NCBI RefSeq assembly: GCF_014841215.1
Contig: NZ_JACYTR010000006.1
Location: 121,443-185,442 of the forward strand
DNA length: 64,000 nt
Direction: 5' to 3'
From: Pseudomarimonas arenosa
Lineage (GTDB): Bacteria; Pseudomonadota; Gammaproteobacteria; Xanthomonadales; Xanthomonadaceae
In this document: in pieces, positions 1 to 7,956 of the stretch
Layout of the letters: every line of letters begins with the position of its first letter
Position numbering within the stretch: the stretch's first letter is position 1
The notes under the pieces: generated by a model
Told to the model about the DNA's origin: nothing
Database searches by the model: none
Seen by the model: only the letters and a program-made list of their open reading frames with translations
Made by a program: the position numbers and the translations under genes

Positions 1-1
1 C

Positions 2-229
2 AAGACCTTGCTCAAGGCACTGGACGAGTCGCCGCGGGTGGCGGTCAATCTGGCCGGTGTGTCCTACATCGACTCGTCCGGCATCGCCGCCTTGGTCGAG
101 GGCTTTCAGCAGGCGCGTGGCAGTGGCAAGAGTTTCGTCCTGACCGAACTCAGTGATCAGGTGCGTGCCGTGCTCAAGCTTGCCCGCCTGGACAAGGTGT
201 TCACCATTCGCGATCGGCTCGACGACTGA
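2..229 (+). CDS. STAS-domain protein (MlaB-like), 5' end outside window
   Basis: The frame is open from the window edge and ends with TGA at 227-229. The visible 75 or so residues form the C-terminal part of a STAS fold: a VNLAGVSYIDSSGIAALVEG segment, which is the conserved beta strand plus the DSSG loop where anti-sigma antagonists carry the phosphorylatable serine, followed by two helices. STAS proteins next to an MlaE permease (as MlaB) bind and control the MlaFE ABC transporter that moves phospholipids between the membranes. The permease starts 16 bases downstream, so the two are probably cotranscribed. A TTG at position 8 could be read as a start but would remove the first strands of the domain, so the true start is most likely upstream of the window. 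Confidence 0.8.
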   Translation, partial: KTLLKALDESPRVAVNLAGVSYIDSSGIAALVEGFQQARGSGKSFVLTELSDQVRAVLKLARLDKVFTIRDRLDD

Positions 230-245
230 GCCCCGGTAGCCGATC

Positions 246-1046
246 GTGCTTAACAGTCTGTTACTGCCGCTGGAGAAGCTCGGTCGGCGCACTACCAGTA
301 CCGTTGCCGACCTTGGCTATGCCGGCATGCTGCTGATCGACAGCCTGCGATTCTTGCTGTTCGGCTGGCGTCACGGGCAACCGGTGCGGCTACGGATGAT
401 CTTCGAGCAGGCACGGCAGGTCGGCGTCGATGCCATTCCGATTGTCAGCCTGCTGTCGTTCACCATCGGCGTCATGCTTGGCATTCAATTCATCGCCGCC
501 CTGGGTGAGTTCGGTGCCGAGTCGAAAGTGGTGCTGGCCGCAGGCAAATCGATCACCCGCGAGTTCGGCGCCCTGATCACCGCCATCGTGGTTGCCGGCC
601 GCAGCGGTTCGTCGTTCGCCGCGCGGCTGGGATCGATGGTGGTGTCGCAGGAAGTCGATGCGCTCGCCGTCATCGGCATTGAGCCGGTGCGCTATCTGGT
701 CGCCCCGGCCCTGGTGGCCATGCTGATCATGGTGCCGACGCTGACTGTGCTGGCTGATCTGGTCGCCCTGATTGGCGCCGGCCTGTACTGCAGCGGGCCG
801 CTGGATATGAACCTGGCCTCCTACATGGTGTCGACCCTGAATCAACTGGAGCCGCGCGATATCTGGGAGGGCGTATCGAAAAGCTTTGTCTTCGCCATCC
901 TGATCACCCTGATCGGCGTCAGCACCGGCTTCTCGGTCAGTGGCGGCGCTGAAGGCGTCGGCCGTGCCACCACCCGCGCCGTGGTGCTGTCGATCAGCGC
1001 CATCGTCATTGCCGACATGCTGTTTTCGTATTTCTTGAACCGATGA
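246..1046 (+). CDS. mlaE: MlaE-family ABC transporter permease
   Basis: 266 residues, the usual size for MlaE/YrbE permeases, which form the inner-membrane dimer of the Mla/MCE phospholipid transport machine. The family core is visible: an amphipathic N-terminal helix, then the segment with GVDAIPIVSLLSF, the GREFGAL-like stretch (SITREFGALITAIVVAGRSGS), and EVDALAVIGIEPVRYLVAPAL, followed by hydrophobic helices to the C-terminus (ADMLFSYFLNR). The start is GTG at 246, the first start codon after the STAS gene and consistent with the family's N-terminus. It lies between the STAS gene and the ATPase gene, all on the plus strand. The 121-base gap to the ATPase gene holds an inverted repeat array. 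Confidence 0.9.
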   Translation: MLNSLLLPLEKLGRRTTSTVADLGYAGMLLIDSLRFLLFGWRHGQPVRLRMIFEQARQVGVDAIPIVSLLSFTIGVMLGIQFIAALGEFGAESKVVLAAGKSITREFGALITAIVVAGRSGSSFAARLGSMVVSQEVDALAVIGIEPVRYLVAPALVAMLIMVPTLTVLADLVALIGAGLYCSGPLDMNLASYMVSTLNQLEPRDIWEGVSKSFVFAILITLIGVSTGFSVSGGAEGVGRATTRAVVLSISAIVIADMLFSYFLNR

Positions 1047-1052
1047 AGAGCC

Positions 1053-1202
1053 GGGATTCGGGATTCGGGATTCGGGATTCGCGGAGCGTCGCGAGAGTCG
1101 TTGTTGTTGGCAGGGGCCAGCGGCGAGGCGGATTCGAGTATCACACGTCGAGATTGCGGGCACCCCAATGACCAATCCCGAATCCCGAATCCCGAATCCC
1201 GG
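1053..1202. repeat. Inverted pair of GGGATTC tandem arrays
   Basis: Four direct copies of the heptamer GGGATTC fill 1053-1080. Four copies of the complementary heptamer (GAATCCC) fill 1174-1202. The 92-base spacer contains the string GGCCAGCGGCG. The two arms are reverse complements and could pair into a long hairpin in RNA or DNA. The right arm lies inside the coding region of the downstream ATPase gene. A related, more degenerate element with the same spacer string sits at 6072-6231 just before holC, and a single arm lies inside valS at 9955-9983. Confidence 0.85.
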
Positions 1203-1998
1203 CTCTCAAGAGCCGATCATCGACGTCCACGGTCTGGAGGCGTATTACGGCCGCCGCAGAATTCTGCACGGGATTGACTTTCGGGTGATGCCGGGTGAGA
1301 TCCGGGTGATCATGGGGGGCTCGGGTTCGGGCAAGAGCACCCTGCTACGGCATTTGCTCGGGCTGCAGCGTCCGGTGCGGGGTTCGGTGAAACTGCTAGG
1401 TGTGGACGTGTCGCACGCCGATGCGCGGGCGCAGCTGAAACTGCGCCGGCAGATCGGGGTGAGTTTTCAAGGCGGCGCCTTGTTTACCTCGATGACCGTC
1501 GGCGAGAACGTCGCCCTGCCGCTGCGCGAGCATACCCAGTTCGACGAAAACACCATTCGCATCATGAGTCGGCTGAAACTCGAGGTGGTGAACCTCGGCG
1601 GCTTTCAGGATCTGATGCCGAGCCAGCTGTCCGGCGGCATGGTCAAGCGCGCCGCCCTGGCTCGCGCGATCGTGATGGATCCACGCCTGCTGTTCTTTGA
1701 CGAGCCCTCCGCCGGCCTTGATCCGGTGGTGTCTGCCGAGCTCGATGAATTGATTCTGCAGCTGCGCGATGCGATGCGGATGAGCATTGTCGTCGTCACC
1801 CACGAACTGGAATCGGCGTTCAAGATTGCCGACACCATCACCGTGCTCGACCAGGGCAATGTCCTGCTCACCGGCTCGGTCGATGAGGTGAAGGCCAGTG
1901 ACAATCAGCGCATTCAAGATCTGCTCAACCGCCGCCCGCGCGAGATCGAAGTCGATATCGACGACTACCTGCGTAGACTCACCGAAGAACAAGCGTAG
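1168..1998 (+). CDS. mlaF: MlaF-type ABC transporter ATP-binding protein
   Basis: 276 residues, the ATPase that powers the MlaE permease. Walker A is GGSGSGKST near residue 50, the signature is LSGGMVKRAALARA, Walker B is LLFFDEPSAGLDP, and the H-loop is VVVTHEL. The C-terminus (RPREIEVDIDDYLRRLTEEQA) resembles the MlaF tail that swaps between subunits. The only ATG that keeps the whole nucleotide-binding domain is at 1168. Residues 3-12 are therefore translated from the GAATCCC repeat arm, giving the low-complexity start TNPESRIPNPGS, which is longer than typical MlaF. No strong Shine-Dalgarno is visible. No MlaD (MCE) gene follows: the next gene is lptG on the opposite strand. Confidence 0.9.
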   Translation: MTNPESRIPNPGSQEPIIDVHGLEAYYGRRRILHGIDFRVMPGEIRVIMGGSGSGKSTLLRHLLGLQRPVRGSVKLLGVDVSHADARAQLKLRRQIGVSFQGGALFTSMTVGENVALPLREHTQFDENTIRIMSRLKLEVVNLGGFQDLMPSQLSGGMVKRAALARAIVMDPRLLFFDEPSAGLDPVVSAELDELILQLRDAMRMSIVVVTHELESAFKIADTITVLDQGNVLLTGSVDEVKASDNQRIQDLLNRRPREIEVDIDDYLRRLTEEQA

Positions 1999-2016
1999 GT
2001 CGGGCCCTGGCCCGAC
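1999..2016. repeat. Perfect 8-bp palindromic hairpin after mlaF
   Basis: GTCGGGCC and GGCCCGAC are separated by two bases, starting immediately after the mlaF stop codon. A looser relative (GGCCCGACACGATCGGGTCG) lies near 2196-2215. Together they occupy the gap between the convergent mlaF and lptG genes. No T-run follows, so this looks more like a REP-type palindrome that might act as a bidirectional transcription barrier than a classical terminator. The rest of the 254-base gap shows nothing recognisable. Confidence 0.5.
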
Positions 2017-2252
2017 ATCGTGCGTCGAGTCCGCCTCAGGCCTTCTTGCTCGAAGGCGGGCATGGGGCGGGATGCAACGTTTCAACCCCGCCGCTCTGAT
2101 TGCCGCAGGCCGAGTTGGTTTCTGGGGTTGTGGCGAAACAATACGTTAAGAAGGGATTCGACTCTGCCGCGTCGCGTGTTCTACCCGCGCGACAAGGCCC
2201 GACACGATCGGGTCGCATGTTCCTTCGGCGGGTCAAGACGTCACGACCTTCC

Positions 2253-3353
2253 CTACACTGCTCGCCGCAAATGCAGCCACACCGCCATGGCGACCACGCT
2301 GGGCGGCAGCAGGTTGGCCATGCGCAGGTCGACCCGGTAGAGCTGGGCCAGATCGATGGTCAGCCGCTGCAGCAGGAAGTAGGTCAGTCCAAACACCAGA
2401 CCGAGAAACAGTCGCTTGCCAAAGCCACCGGAGCGCAGGGTGCCGAAGGCGAACGGCATGGCGGCCAAGCACAGCACCAGGGCGTTCAGCGGATAGAACC
2501 AGCGCGACCAGTAGGCAGCCAGGAACGGGCCGGGGTCGAGGCTGTTGCGCTCCAGGTAGTCAAGGCTCTCGCTCAGGGTTCGGGTCGACAGATAGCGCGG
2601 TCGCTGTAACGAAAGGCTAAGAAGCTCAGGCTTGAGCTGCGAATCCCAGATCTCGCTTTCGATCACATCGGTCTGTACCTCGCGGCGGCCAATGGTGGAG
2701 CGACGCACTTGATGCAGCGTCCAGCGTTCATCCTGATGCACCGCCTGGGTCACCTTGGCAATCGAACGCAGTCGCCCCTGGGGGTCGAACTCATACAGCT
2801 GCACGTCGTCCAGTATGACCTTGCTTTGCGCTGCCTCGCCCTCAACACGGCCGCGGCGTGCGTTCAAATAGGTGTCGCCCTCGCGCGCCCACAGGCCTGA
2901 CCAGCTGGCCATCGCCACGTCTTTCGAGCGAGCGCTGGCCGACAGCGCGTGCGAACGCAACTCGCCCCAAGGGCCGAGGGTTTCGCCGCTGACCACCATC
3001 AAGGCGGTCAGGGTGCCGACGCAGAGTATTGCGCTGCCGCAGATGCGCAGCTTGCTCAAGCCGGCGGCGCGTAGCGCGGTGAGCTCCGAGGTGGCTGCCA
3101 AAGCGCCCAGGCCGAGCACGCAGCCGATCATCGCCGAATGCGGAAACAGCTCGTACATTCGCCGTGGCACGGTGTACAGGGATTTCAGCAGGGCGGTGTA
3201 GCCGGTGAAGCTGCCTTCGCCGATTCGCTTCAGGTCGCTGAGAAAGGCCACCAAGACATCGAATCCAAGCAGTACGGCCCAGACCAGCAGGATCGTGCTC
3301 AACACCTGCACTGCCACCAGGCGGTCGGCCTGACGCAGGAGCGCGCGACTCAT
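2253..3353 (-). CDS. lptG: LPS export permease LptG
   Basis: 366 residues, second permease of the LptB2FG complex, which extracts lipopolysaccharide from the inner membrane and pushes it onto the LptC/LptA bridge. The N-terminal transmembrane helix (VQVLSTILLVWAVLLGFDVL) is followed by YTVPRRMYELFPHSAMIGCVLGLGALAATSELTALRAAGLS, the conserved coupling-helix region. A periplasmic beta-jellyroll follows, then a C-terminal membrane half ending VVAMAVWLHLRRAV. The start ATG at 3353 overlaps the lptF stop by four bases (ATGA), indicating translational coupling. A longer in-frame extension upstream lies entirely inside lptF and was not used. Confidence 0.93.
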   Translation of the reverse strand: MSRALLRQADRLVAVQVLSTILLVWAVLLGFDVLVAFLSDLKRIGEGSFTGYTALLKSLYTVPRRMYELFPHSAMIGCVLGLGALAATSELTALRAAGLSKLRICGSAILCVGTLTALMVVSGETLGPWGELRSHALSASARSKDVAMASWSGLWAREGDTYLNARRGRVEGEAAQSKVILDDVQLYEFDPQGRLRSIAKVTQAVHQDERWTLHQVRRSTIGRREVQTDVIESEIWDSQLKPELLSLSLQRPRYLSTRTLSESLDYLERNSLDPGPFLAAYWSRWFYPLNALVLCLAAMPFAFGTLRSGGFGKRLFLGLVFGLTYFLLQRLTIDLAQLYRVDLRMANLLPPSVVAMAVWLHLRRAV

Positions 3354-4447
3354 GCGCGATTCGCCTTGAGCCGCCCTGAGGGCCTGGGCATGCGGTTGCT
3401 GCGTGCCAACAGCAGCAGGGCCATGCCGAACACCGGCAGGTGGGCCCACCACAGACCCAGGGGCAGAGGCAGTTTGCCCTCACTCAGCCAGCTGCGTCCG
3501 ATCATCAGCACAAACAGGTACAAGAGATAACTGAGCAGGGCGATCAGCAAACCGCCATAGCGGGCTGCGCGCGGCGGCGAGCGGGCCAGCGGCACCGCCA
3601 GCAGGGCCAAGGCCAAGGTGGCCAGCGGGGCGGCCAGGCGCCAGTGCAGCTCGGCACTGCTCTCATTGCTGCGCTCGGCGATCAGTCGGGTCGTGGTCAG
3701 TCGCTCGACCTCGCGATCGCTGACATCCTCTTCGCTGTCTGGTACGCGGATATCGTTGCGCTGAAAGCGCATCACCCGATAGTCGCTCTGTCCGGGCACG
3801 CCCTCGGCGCGGAAGCCGTCTTCCAGCCGCAAATAGCGTTCTTCACCGATGCTTTCGACAAACAGCTCGCCGCTGCGCGCGGTGACCACGTCAATTCTGC
3901 CGTCGCGCTCGGAATGCACGAACAGGCGACCAAAAGTCGAGCCGTCATCACTCATTTCGCCCAGATACACCACGGCGTGCCGACCCGGCAGTTCGACGAA
4001 TCGGCCGGGTTCCAGCCCAGCAACCAGCAGGCTCTTGTTGGCGGCATCGATCATCTGCTTGGACAGATTCAACGCGCTTGGCGCCAGCCACATCGACAGC
4101 GCGGCCACCAGCAAAGTCACTGGCAGAATCAGCACCAGCGCCGGGCGCAACAGGGTGCTCGGCCCGAGGCCGGCCGCTGCCAAGACCGATGCCTCGCTGT
4201 CGCGGTACAAGCGTCCGACCGCTAGCAGCACGCCGACGAACAGCGCAAGCGGCAGCAGCATGGGCAAGGCATCGACCACCCGTAGACCGAGCTGCGAAAG
4301 CAACAATGCTGCTGGCACCTTGCCGCGGGCGATGCGCGCCAGCAGATCGGCCAGCACGCCGCTGGTGCTCACCAGCAGAAATATGCTGAAGCTGGCGGCA
4401 AAGCTGGCGGCCATTTCGCGCAACAGGTAGCGGTCGATCAAACGCAT
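3350..4447 (-). CDS. lptF: LPS export permease LptF
   Basis: 365 residues, partner of LptG in the LPS transporter. It begins [20 protein letters not shown], the typical LptF opening, with transmembrane helices in the first 110 residues, a periplasmic beta-jellyroll (residues about 125-260) and three C-terminal helices ([19 protein letters not shown]). The catalytic-side motif [16 protein letters not shown] is the coupling helix that contacts LptB. The gene is divergent from pepA, as in enterobacteria, leaving 136 bases for both promoters. I could not assign -35/-10 boxes there with confidence. Confidence 0.93.
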   Translation of the reverse strand: MRLIDRYLLREMAASFAASFSIFLLVSTSGVLADLLARIARGKVPAALLLSQLGLRVVDALPMLLPLALFVGVLLAVGRLYRDSEASVLAAAGLGPSTLLRPALVLILPVTLLVAALSMWLAPSALNLSKQMIDAANKSLLVAGLEPGRFVELPGRHAVVYLGEMSDDGSTFGRLFVHSERDGRIDVVTARSGELFVESIGEERYLRLEDGFRAEGVPGQSDYRVMRFQRNDIRVPDSEEDVSDREVERLTTTRLIAERSNESSAELHWRLAAPLATLALALLAVPLARSPPRAARYGGLLIALLSYLLYLFVLMIGRSWLSEGKLPLPLGLWWAHLPVFGMALLLLARSNRMPRPSGRLKANRA

Positions 4448-4583
4448 GAATTCAGTGCAGGTTGAGACTGGCCTAGGGGGGGCGGGGCGGGGGCTGTTAC
4501 CATGTGCGGCTGAAAGCCCGAACTCGGCGGCTCACGCGCCGTGCGCCCGGCAGTATCCCTTCTTTCGAATGCAACGGAAAACC

Positions 4584-6062
4584 ATGAGCCTGAATTTTCG
4601 TTTATCCGCCAGCGAGCTTGGCACTCTGGACACCGACTGCCTGGTCGCGGCGATTTTCGACGATGGCAGCCTGAGCTCGGCCGCCCAGGCCCTGGATACG
4701 GCCAGCGATGGCGCCCTGGCGCGGCGGGTCAAGCAGGGGGACGCCAATGGTCGGGTCGGCAAGACCACGCTGCTGCACGACGTCGCCGGCATTACGGCCA
4801 GCCGTGTGCTGCTGGTGGGCGCGGGCAGCGCAGGCGAGATGGATCCCCAACGCTATCTGAAGATCGTCAACGCTGCAGCCAAGGCGATTGCACAGTCGAC
4901 CATCAACCGCGTGCACAGCAGCCTCAGCCAGCTCAAGGTCAGCGGTCGCGATGCCGCCTGGGCGCTGCAGCAAGCGGCGCTGGCGGCCGACCACGCGGCC
5001 TATCGCTATACAGCGACCCGCAAGGACAAGCACAAGAATGAGCCCGGTCCGCGCGAGTACAGCTTCAGCGCTGAGGCGGGCCTGCAGCCGGCGCTTGACC
5101 GCGCCGCCGGCATCGCGGTTGGCATTCGTGCTGCCAAGGATCTGGCCAACCTGCCGCCGAATATCTGCAACCCGGCCTTCATGGCCGAACAGGCACAAGC
5201 CTTCGCAGCCGCGCATCCGGGTATCCGCTGCGAGGTGCTGGAGCGCGAGCAGATGGAGTCGCTGGGTATGGGTTCGCTGCTGGCCGTCGCCCGCGGCTCG
5301 GCCAATCCGCCGAAACTGGTGGTGTTGGAGTATCGCAATGGTGGTGATGCCAAGCCCTTGGTGCTGGTGGGCAAGGGTCTGACCTTCGATTCCGGCGGCC
5401 TTAACCTGAAGGTGCAGGGCGGCATCGAGGAAATGAAGTTCGACATGTGCGGTGCGGCCACCGTCTACGGCAGCTTCGTTGCCGCCGTTGAGGCCAAGCT
5501 GCCAGTCAATCTGGTGGCCCTGCTCGCCGGGGTTGAGAACATGCCGGATGGCGCTGCATATCGGCCTTCCGACGTGCTTACCAGCATGTCCGGTACCACC
5601 ATCGAGGTATTGAATACCGATGCTGAAGGTCGCCTGGTACTTTGCGATGCGCTGACCTATGCGCAGCGCTTCGAGCCGGCTGCCCTGATTGACGTCGCCA
5701 CCCTGACCGGTGCCTGCGTGATTGCCTTGGGCAAGCATGCCCACGGTCTGATGACCAAGCACGACGATCTGGCTGCCGAGCTGCTGGCTGCCGGAGAGAC
5801 CAGTGGTGATCGCGCCTGGCGCCTGCCGATCTGGGATGACTACCAGCCGATGCTGGATTCGGCCTTCGCCGACGTCGCCAATATCGGCGGCAAATCGGCT
5901 GGCGCCATCACCGCCGGCTGCTTCCTGTCGCGCTTCACCGAAGGCCAGCGCTGGGCCCACCTCGACATCGCCGGCACCAGCTGGGACGAAGGCCGCAAGG
6001 GCATGGCCAATGGCCGTCCGGTGAATCTGCTGACCCAGTGGATGATTGATCGCACGAGCTGA
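4584..6062 (+). CDS. pepA: Leucyl aminopeptidase PepA (M17)
   Basis: 492 residues, a cytosolic di-metal aminopeptidase that removes N-terminal residues from peptides. In enterobacteria it also acts as a DNA-binding architectural protein. The N-terminal macro-like domain covers about residues 1-170. The catalytic domain contains [14 protein letters not shown] (metal-binding Lys and Asp) and the family signature NTDAEGRL at residues 344-351. The chosen ATG at 4584 begins [16 protein letters not shown], matching the family N-terminus. The open frame extends back to 4446 but that part reads as non-coding. The next gene is holC, the usual pepA-holC order, separated by an inverted repeat element. 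Confidence 0.95.
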   Translation: MSLNFRLSASELGTLDTDCLVAAIFDDGSLSSAAQALDTASDGALARRVKQGDANGRVGKTTLLHDVAGITASRVLLVGAGSAGEMDPQRYLKIVNAAAKAIAQSTINRVHSSLSQLKVSGRDAAWALQQAALAADHAAYRYTATRKDKHKNEPGPREYSFSAEAGLQPALDRAAGIAVGIRAAKDLANLPPNICNPAFMAEQAQAFAAAHPGIRCEVLEREQMESLGMGSLLAVARGSANPPKLVVLEYRNGGDAKPLVLVGKGLTFDSGGLNLKVQGGIEEMKFDMCGAATVYGSFVAAVEAKLPVNLVALLAGVENMPDGAAYRPSDVLTSMSGTTIEVLNTDAEGRLVLCDALTYAQRFEPAALIDVATLTGACVIALGKHAHGLMTKHDDLAAELLAAGETSGDRAWRLPIWDDYQPMLDSAFADVANIGGKSAGAITAGCFLSRFTEGQRWAHLDIAGTSWDEGRKGMANGRPVNLLTQWMIDRTS

Positions 6063-6071
6063 TGCTCGTGC

Positions 6072-6235
6072 GATTCGGGATTTGAGAATCGGGATTCGCA
6101 AGAGCGGCCAGCGGCGCAATAACGGATGGTGCAGATTGAGAGAGTCCAACACCCGGCCCTCACTCCTGATCCCGCTCCCATTGGGAGAGGGGCGCTTCTT
6201 CGAATCTCGAATTCCGAATCTCAGATCCCGGCTTC
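6072..6235. repeat. Degenerate inverted GGGATTC element upstream of holC
   Basis: The left arm (6072-6098) contains GATTCGGGATTTGAG and ATCGGGATTCG. The right arm (6201-6231) contains CGAATCTCGAATTCCGAATCT and ATCCCGG, which is roughly complementary. The spacer again carries a GGCCAGCGGCG-like string (6106-6116), as in the mlaE-mlaF copy, plus a second common motif at about 6159-6195 (CCCTCACTCC ... CCCATTGGGAGAGGGGC), itself a short hairpin. The element ends only a few bases before the holC start codon. Confidence 0.7.
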
Positions 6236-6238
6236 TCA

Positions 6239-6661
6239 ATGCGCGCTGATTTTTATCTGATTGCCAAGCCGCGATTTCTGCAAGAACCGCTGCGTCTGGT
6301 CTGCGAGTTGGCCAAGCGGTGCTACGGCACCGACCAGCCAACCCTGATTCTGGCCCGTGATCTCGAGCAAGCTGAACAGATCGATCAGCTGCTGTGGGAG
6401 TTCGATGAAGACGCCTATCTGCCGCATCAGCTCGCCGGCGTCGACGAAGACGATGAGGTCACGCCGATTCTGATCGTGACCCCCGAAGTCGATGTGCCGG
6501 GACGGCCGATGGTGATCAATCTGCGTGATGCGGCGTATCGAGGCGCCTGTCAGCGGGTGCTGGAAGTGGTGCCGGCCGATCCAGCAGCGCGTGAGCCGCT
6601 GCGCCAGCGCTGGCGCGAGTATCAGGCGATGGGGGCTGAGCTGCACAAGCACGACATGTAG
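6239..6661 (+). CDS. holC: DNA polymerase III chi subunit HolC
   Basis: 140 residues, matching the family length. Chi links the clamp loader to single-strand DNA-binding protein through the SSB tail. The sequence shows the HolC fold: MRADFYLI at strand 1, a helix LRLVCELAKRCYG, TLILARDLEQAEQIDQLLWEF, the LPHQLAG segment (DEDAYLPHQLAGVDED), VTPILIVTPEVDVPGRPMVINL, and the ARG/Tyr-rich C-terminal region (REPLRQRWREYQAMG). It follows pepA on the same strand. Its stop lies 10 bases from the convergent stop of the glycosyltransferase gene. The start ATG at 6239 directly abuts the repeat element, and no clear Shine-Dalgarno is visible. Confidence 0.92.
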   Translation: MRADFYLIAKPRFLQEPLRLVCELAKRCYGTDQPTLILARDLEQAEQIDQLLWEFDEDAYLPHQLAGVDEDDEVTPILIVTPEVDVPGRPMVINLRDAAYRGACQRVLEVVPADPAAREPLRQRWREYQAMGAELHKHDM

Positions 6662-6671
6662 TCGCACACGC

Positions 6672-7724
6672 TCAACCTGATGGCAGAGGCCGGAGGCGTT
6701 GCCAGGCCTGCAGAACGCTGTCGACGTCAATCTGCTCCACCCGGCTGATGCCGGCTTCGCGCCCACCCAGCGGTAACACCTGGGTGCCTTCGGGCCCACG
6801 CGGGCACCAACGCTGCACCGGGTTGTCGCCGAACAGCACCACGGCGGGGCAGCCCATGGCCACTGCGGCATGGGCCGGTCCGGTGTCGATCGAGATCATC
6901 CCCGCCGCCACTTCGGCGAGTGCCAGCAACCGGCTCATCGGCAGTTGCTCGCCCAGCGCGTGGACACGCGGGTTGTCACAGCCCTGGGCGATTTCCAGCA
7001 GCAGCGGCTGTTCGTTGGGAACCCCGCACAACAGCACCTGGCAGGCGGGGTCGTGATCGACGATCCACCTGGCGACCTGCACCCAGCGCTCGACTGGCCA
7101 CCACTTGTGATCGGTCAGAGCGGCCATGCGGCCACGCTTCAGGGTGCGTTTGCTGCCCGGCTGCAGCAGCCATAGTGGCCCGCTCAGCCCAAGCGATTCG
7201 CGCCATTGGCAAAGGTCTTTGCGTGCCTGTTCGCCAACAGTGAGCTGCGGAACTCCGGTCGGCCGCTCATTTGGCAACGCTGGCAGGCCGGCGCAGGCGG
7301 CCGGTGTGCGGTCAGCGAAGCGCCGCCATTGCTCGCACCAGTGCAGCTGCGGGTCATAGTCAACCGGCTCCACGGTCACGCACCATTCCGGGCGAACGCC
7401 GGCCCGCTGCAGCAGGAACATCAGCTTGTCCTGGGCATCGATATCGCAGACATAGACCGGGCCTGGCGGCCGTTGCCGTAAGGTCTTGACCAGTGACCAC
7501 TGCAGTGGATCGCTCCAGTACGGCCGGCGCCGGCTCTTCAGCAAGTGAATCTGGCCGACATCGGGCTGGCCATTGAGCAGCGGTCGGGTCCAGCCACCGG
7601 AGGACACCAGATCGCAGGGCGCGCCATAGCGTGCCCGCAAATGGCGCAGCAGGACAGTCAGGATGACCATGTCACCCATGGCGCCGAAGCGCAGAACCAG
7701 CGGTGCAGCAGGGGAAGAGGACAT
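6672..7724 (-). CDS. Glycosyltransferase family 9 (heptosyltransferase-like)
   Basis: 350 residues. Family 9 enzymes add heptose or similar sugars from nucleotide donors to the LPS core. The N-terminal half starts [25 protein letters not shown], with the glycine-rich acceptor-side loop. The C-terminal half has [15 protein letters not shown] and the donor-binding signature [24 protein letters not shown]. The start at 7724 gives [14 protein letters not shown]. An in-frame ATG at 7784 is possible but adds a low-complexity leader. The gene is inverted between holC and valS, which are adjacent in many gammaproteobacteria, so it looks like a lineage-specific insertion into a conserved cluster. It is divergent from valS with 232 bases between starts. 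Confidence 0.85.
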   Translation of the reverse strand: MSSSPAAPLVLRFGAMGDMVILTVLLRHLRARYGAPCDLVSSGGWTRPLLNGQPDVGQIHLLKSRRRPYWSDPLQWSLVKTLRQRPPGPVYVCDIDAQDKLMFLLQRAGVRPEWCVTVEPVDYDPQLHWCEQWRRFADRTPAACAGLPALPNERPTGVPQLTVGEQARKDLCQWRESLGLSGPLWLLQPGSKRTLKRGRMAALTDHKWWPVERWVQVARWIVDHDPACQVLLCGVPNEQPLLLEIAQGCDNPRVHALGEQLPMSRLLALAEVAAGMISIDTGPAHAAVAMGCPAVVLFGDNPVQRWCPRGPEGTQVLPLGGREAGISRVEQIDVDSVLQAWQRLRPLPSG

Positions 7725-7956
7725 GGCGGCCGAACGGGTGGAGAGGGCGGGCCTTTGGGTCGAGATTGCCCTGGGGCTGCGCATGATAACGAGCCGATCG
7801 ACCTCGCGCCCACCTGCCGCTGACTCGGCAGCCGGCGCTTTTATACCGGAGCGAACTTGGGGAACGTCGGTCGCTCGCTTAAACTTGCCGGTTTGCTGCG
7901 TACGTCGCCACGCGATGCTTAGCGCAGCCCGACTTTTCTTTGCAGCGAATCCAGCC

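Noticed and set aside
1053..1202. A CRISPR array at the GGGATTC repeats
   Set aside because: Repeat units are seven bases with no spacers between them, and no cas genes lie near.
4602..6341. A long open frame opposite pepA (about 579 codons)
   Set aside because: It mirrors pepA codon structure in GC-rich DNA, has no start signal or recognisable domain, and pepA is clearly the real gene.
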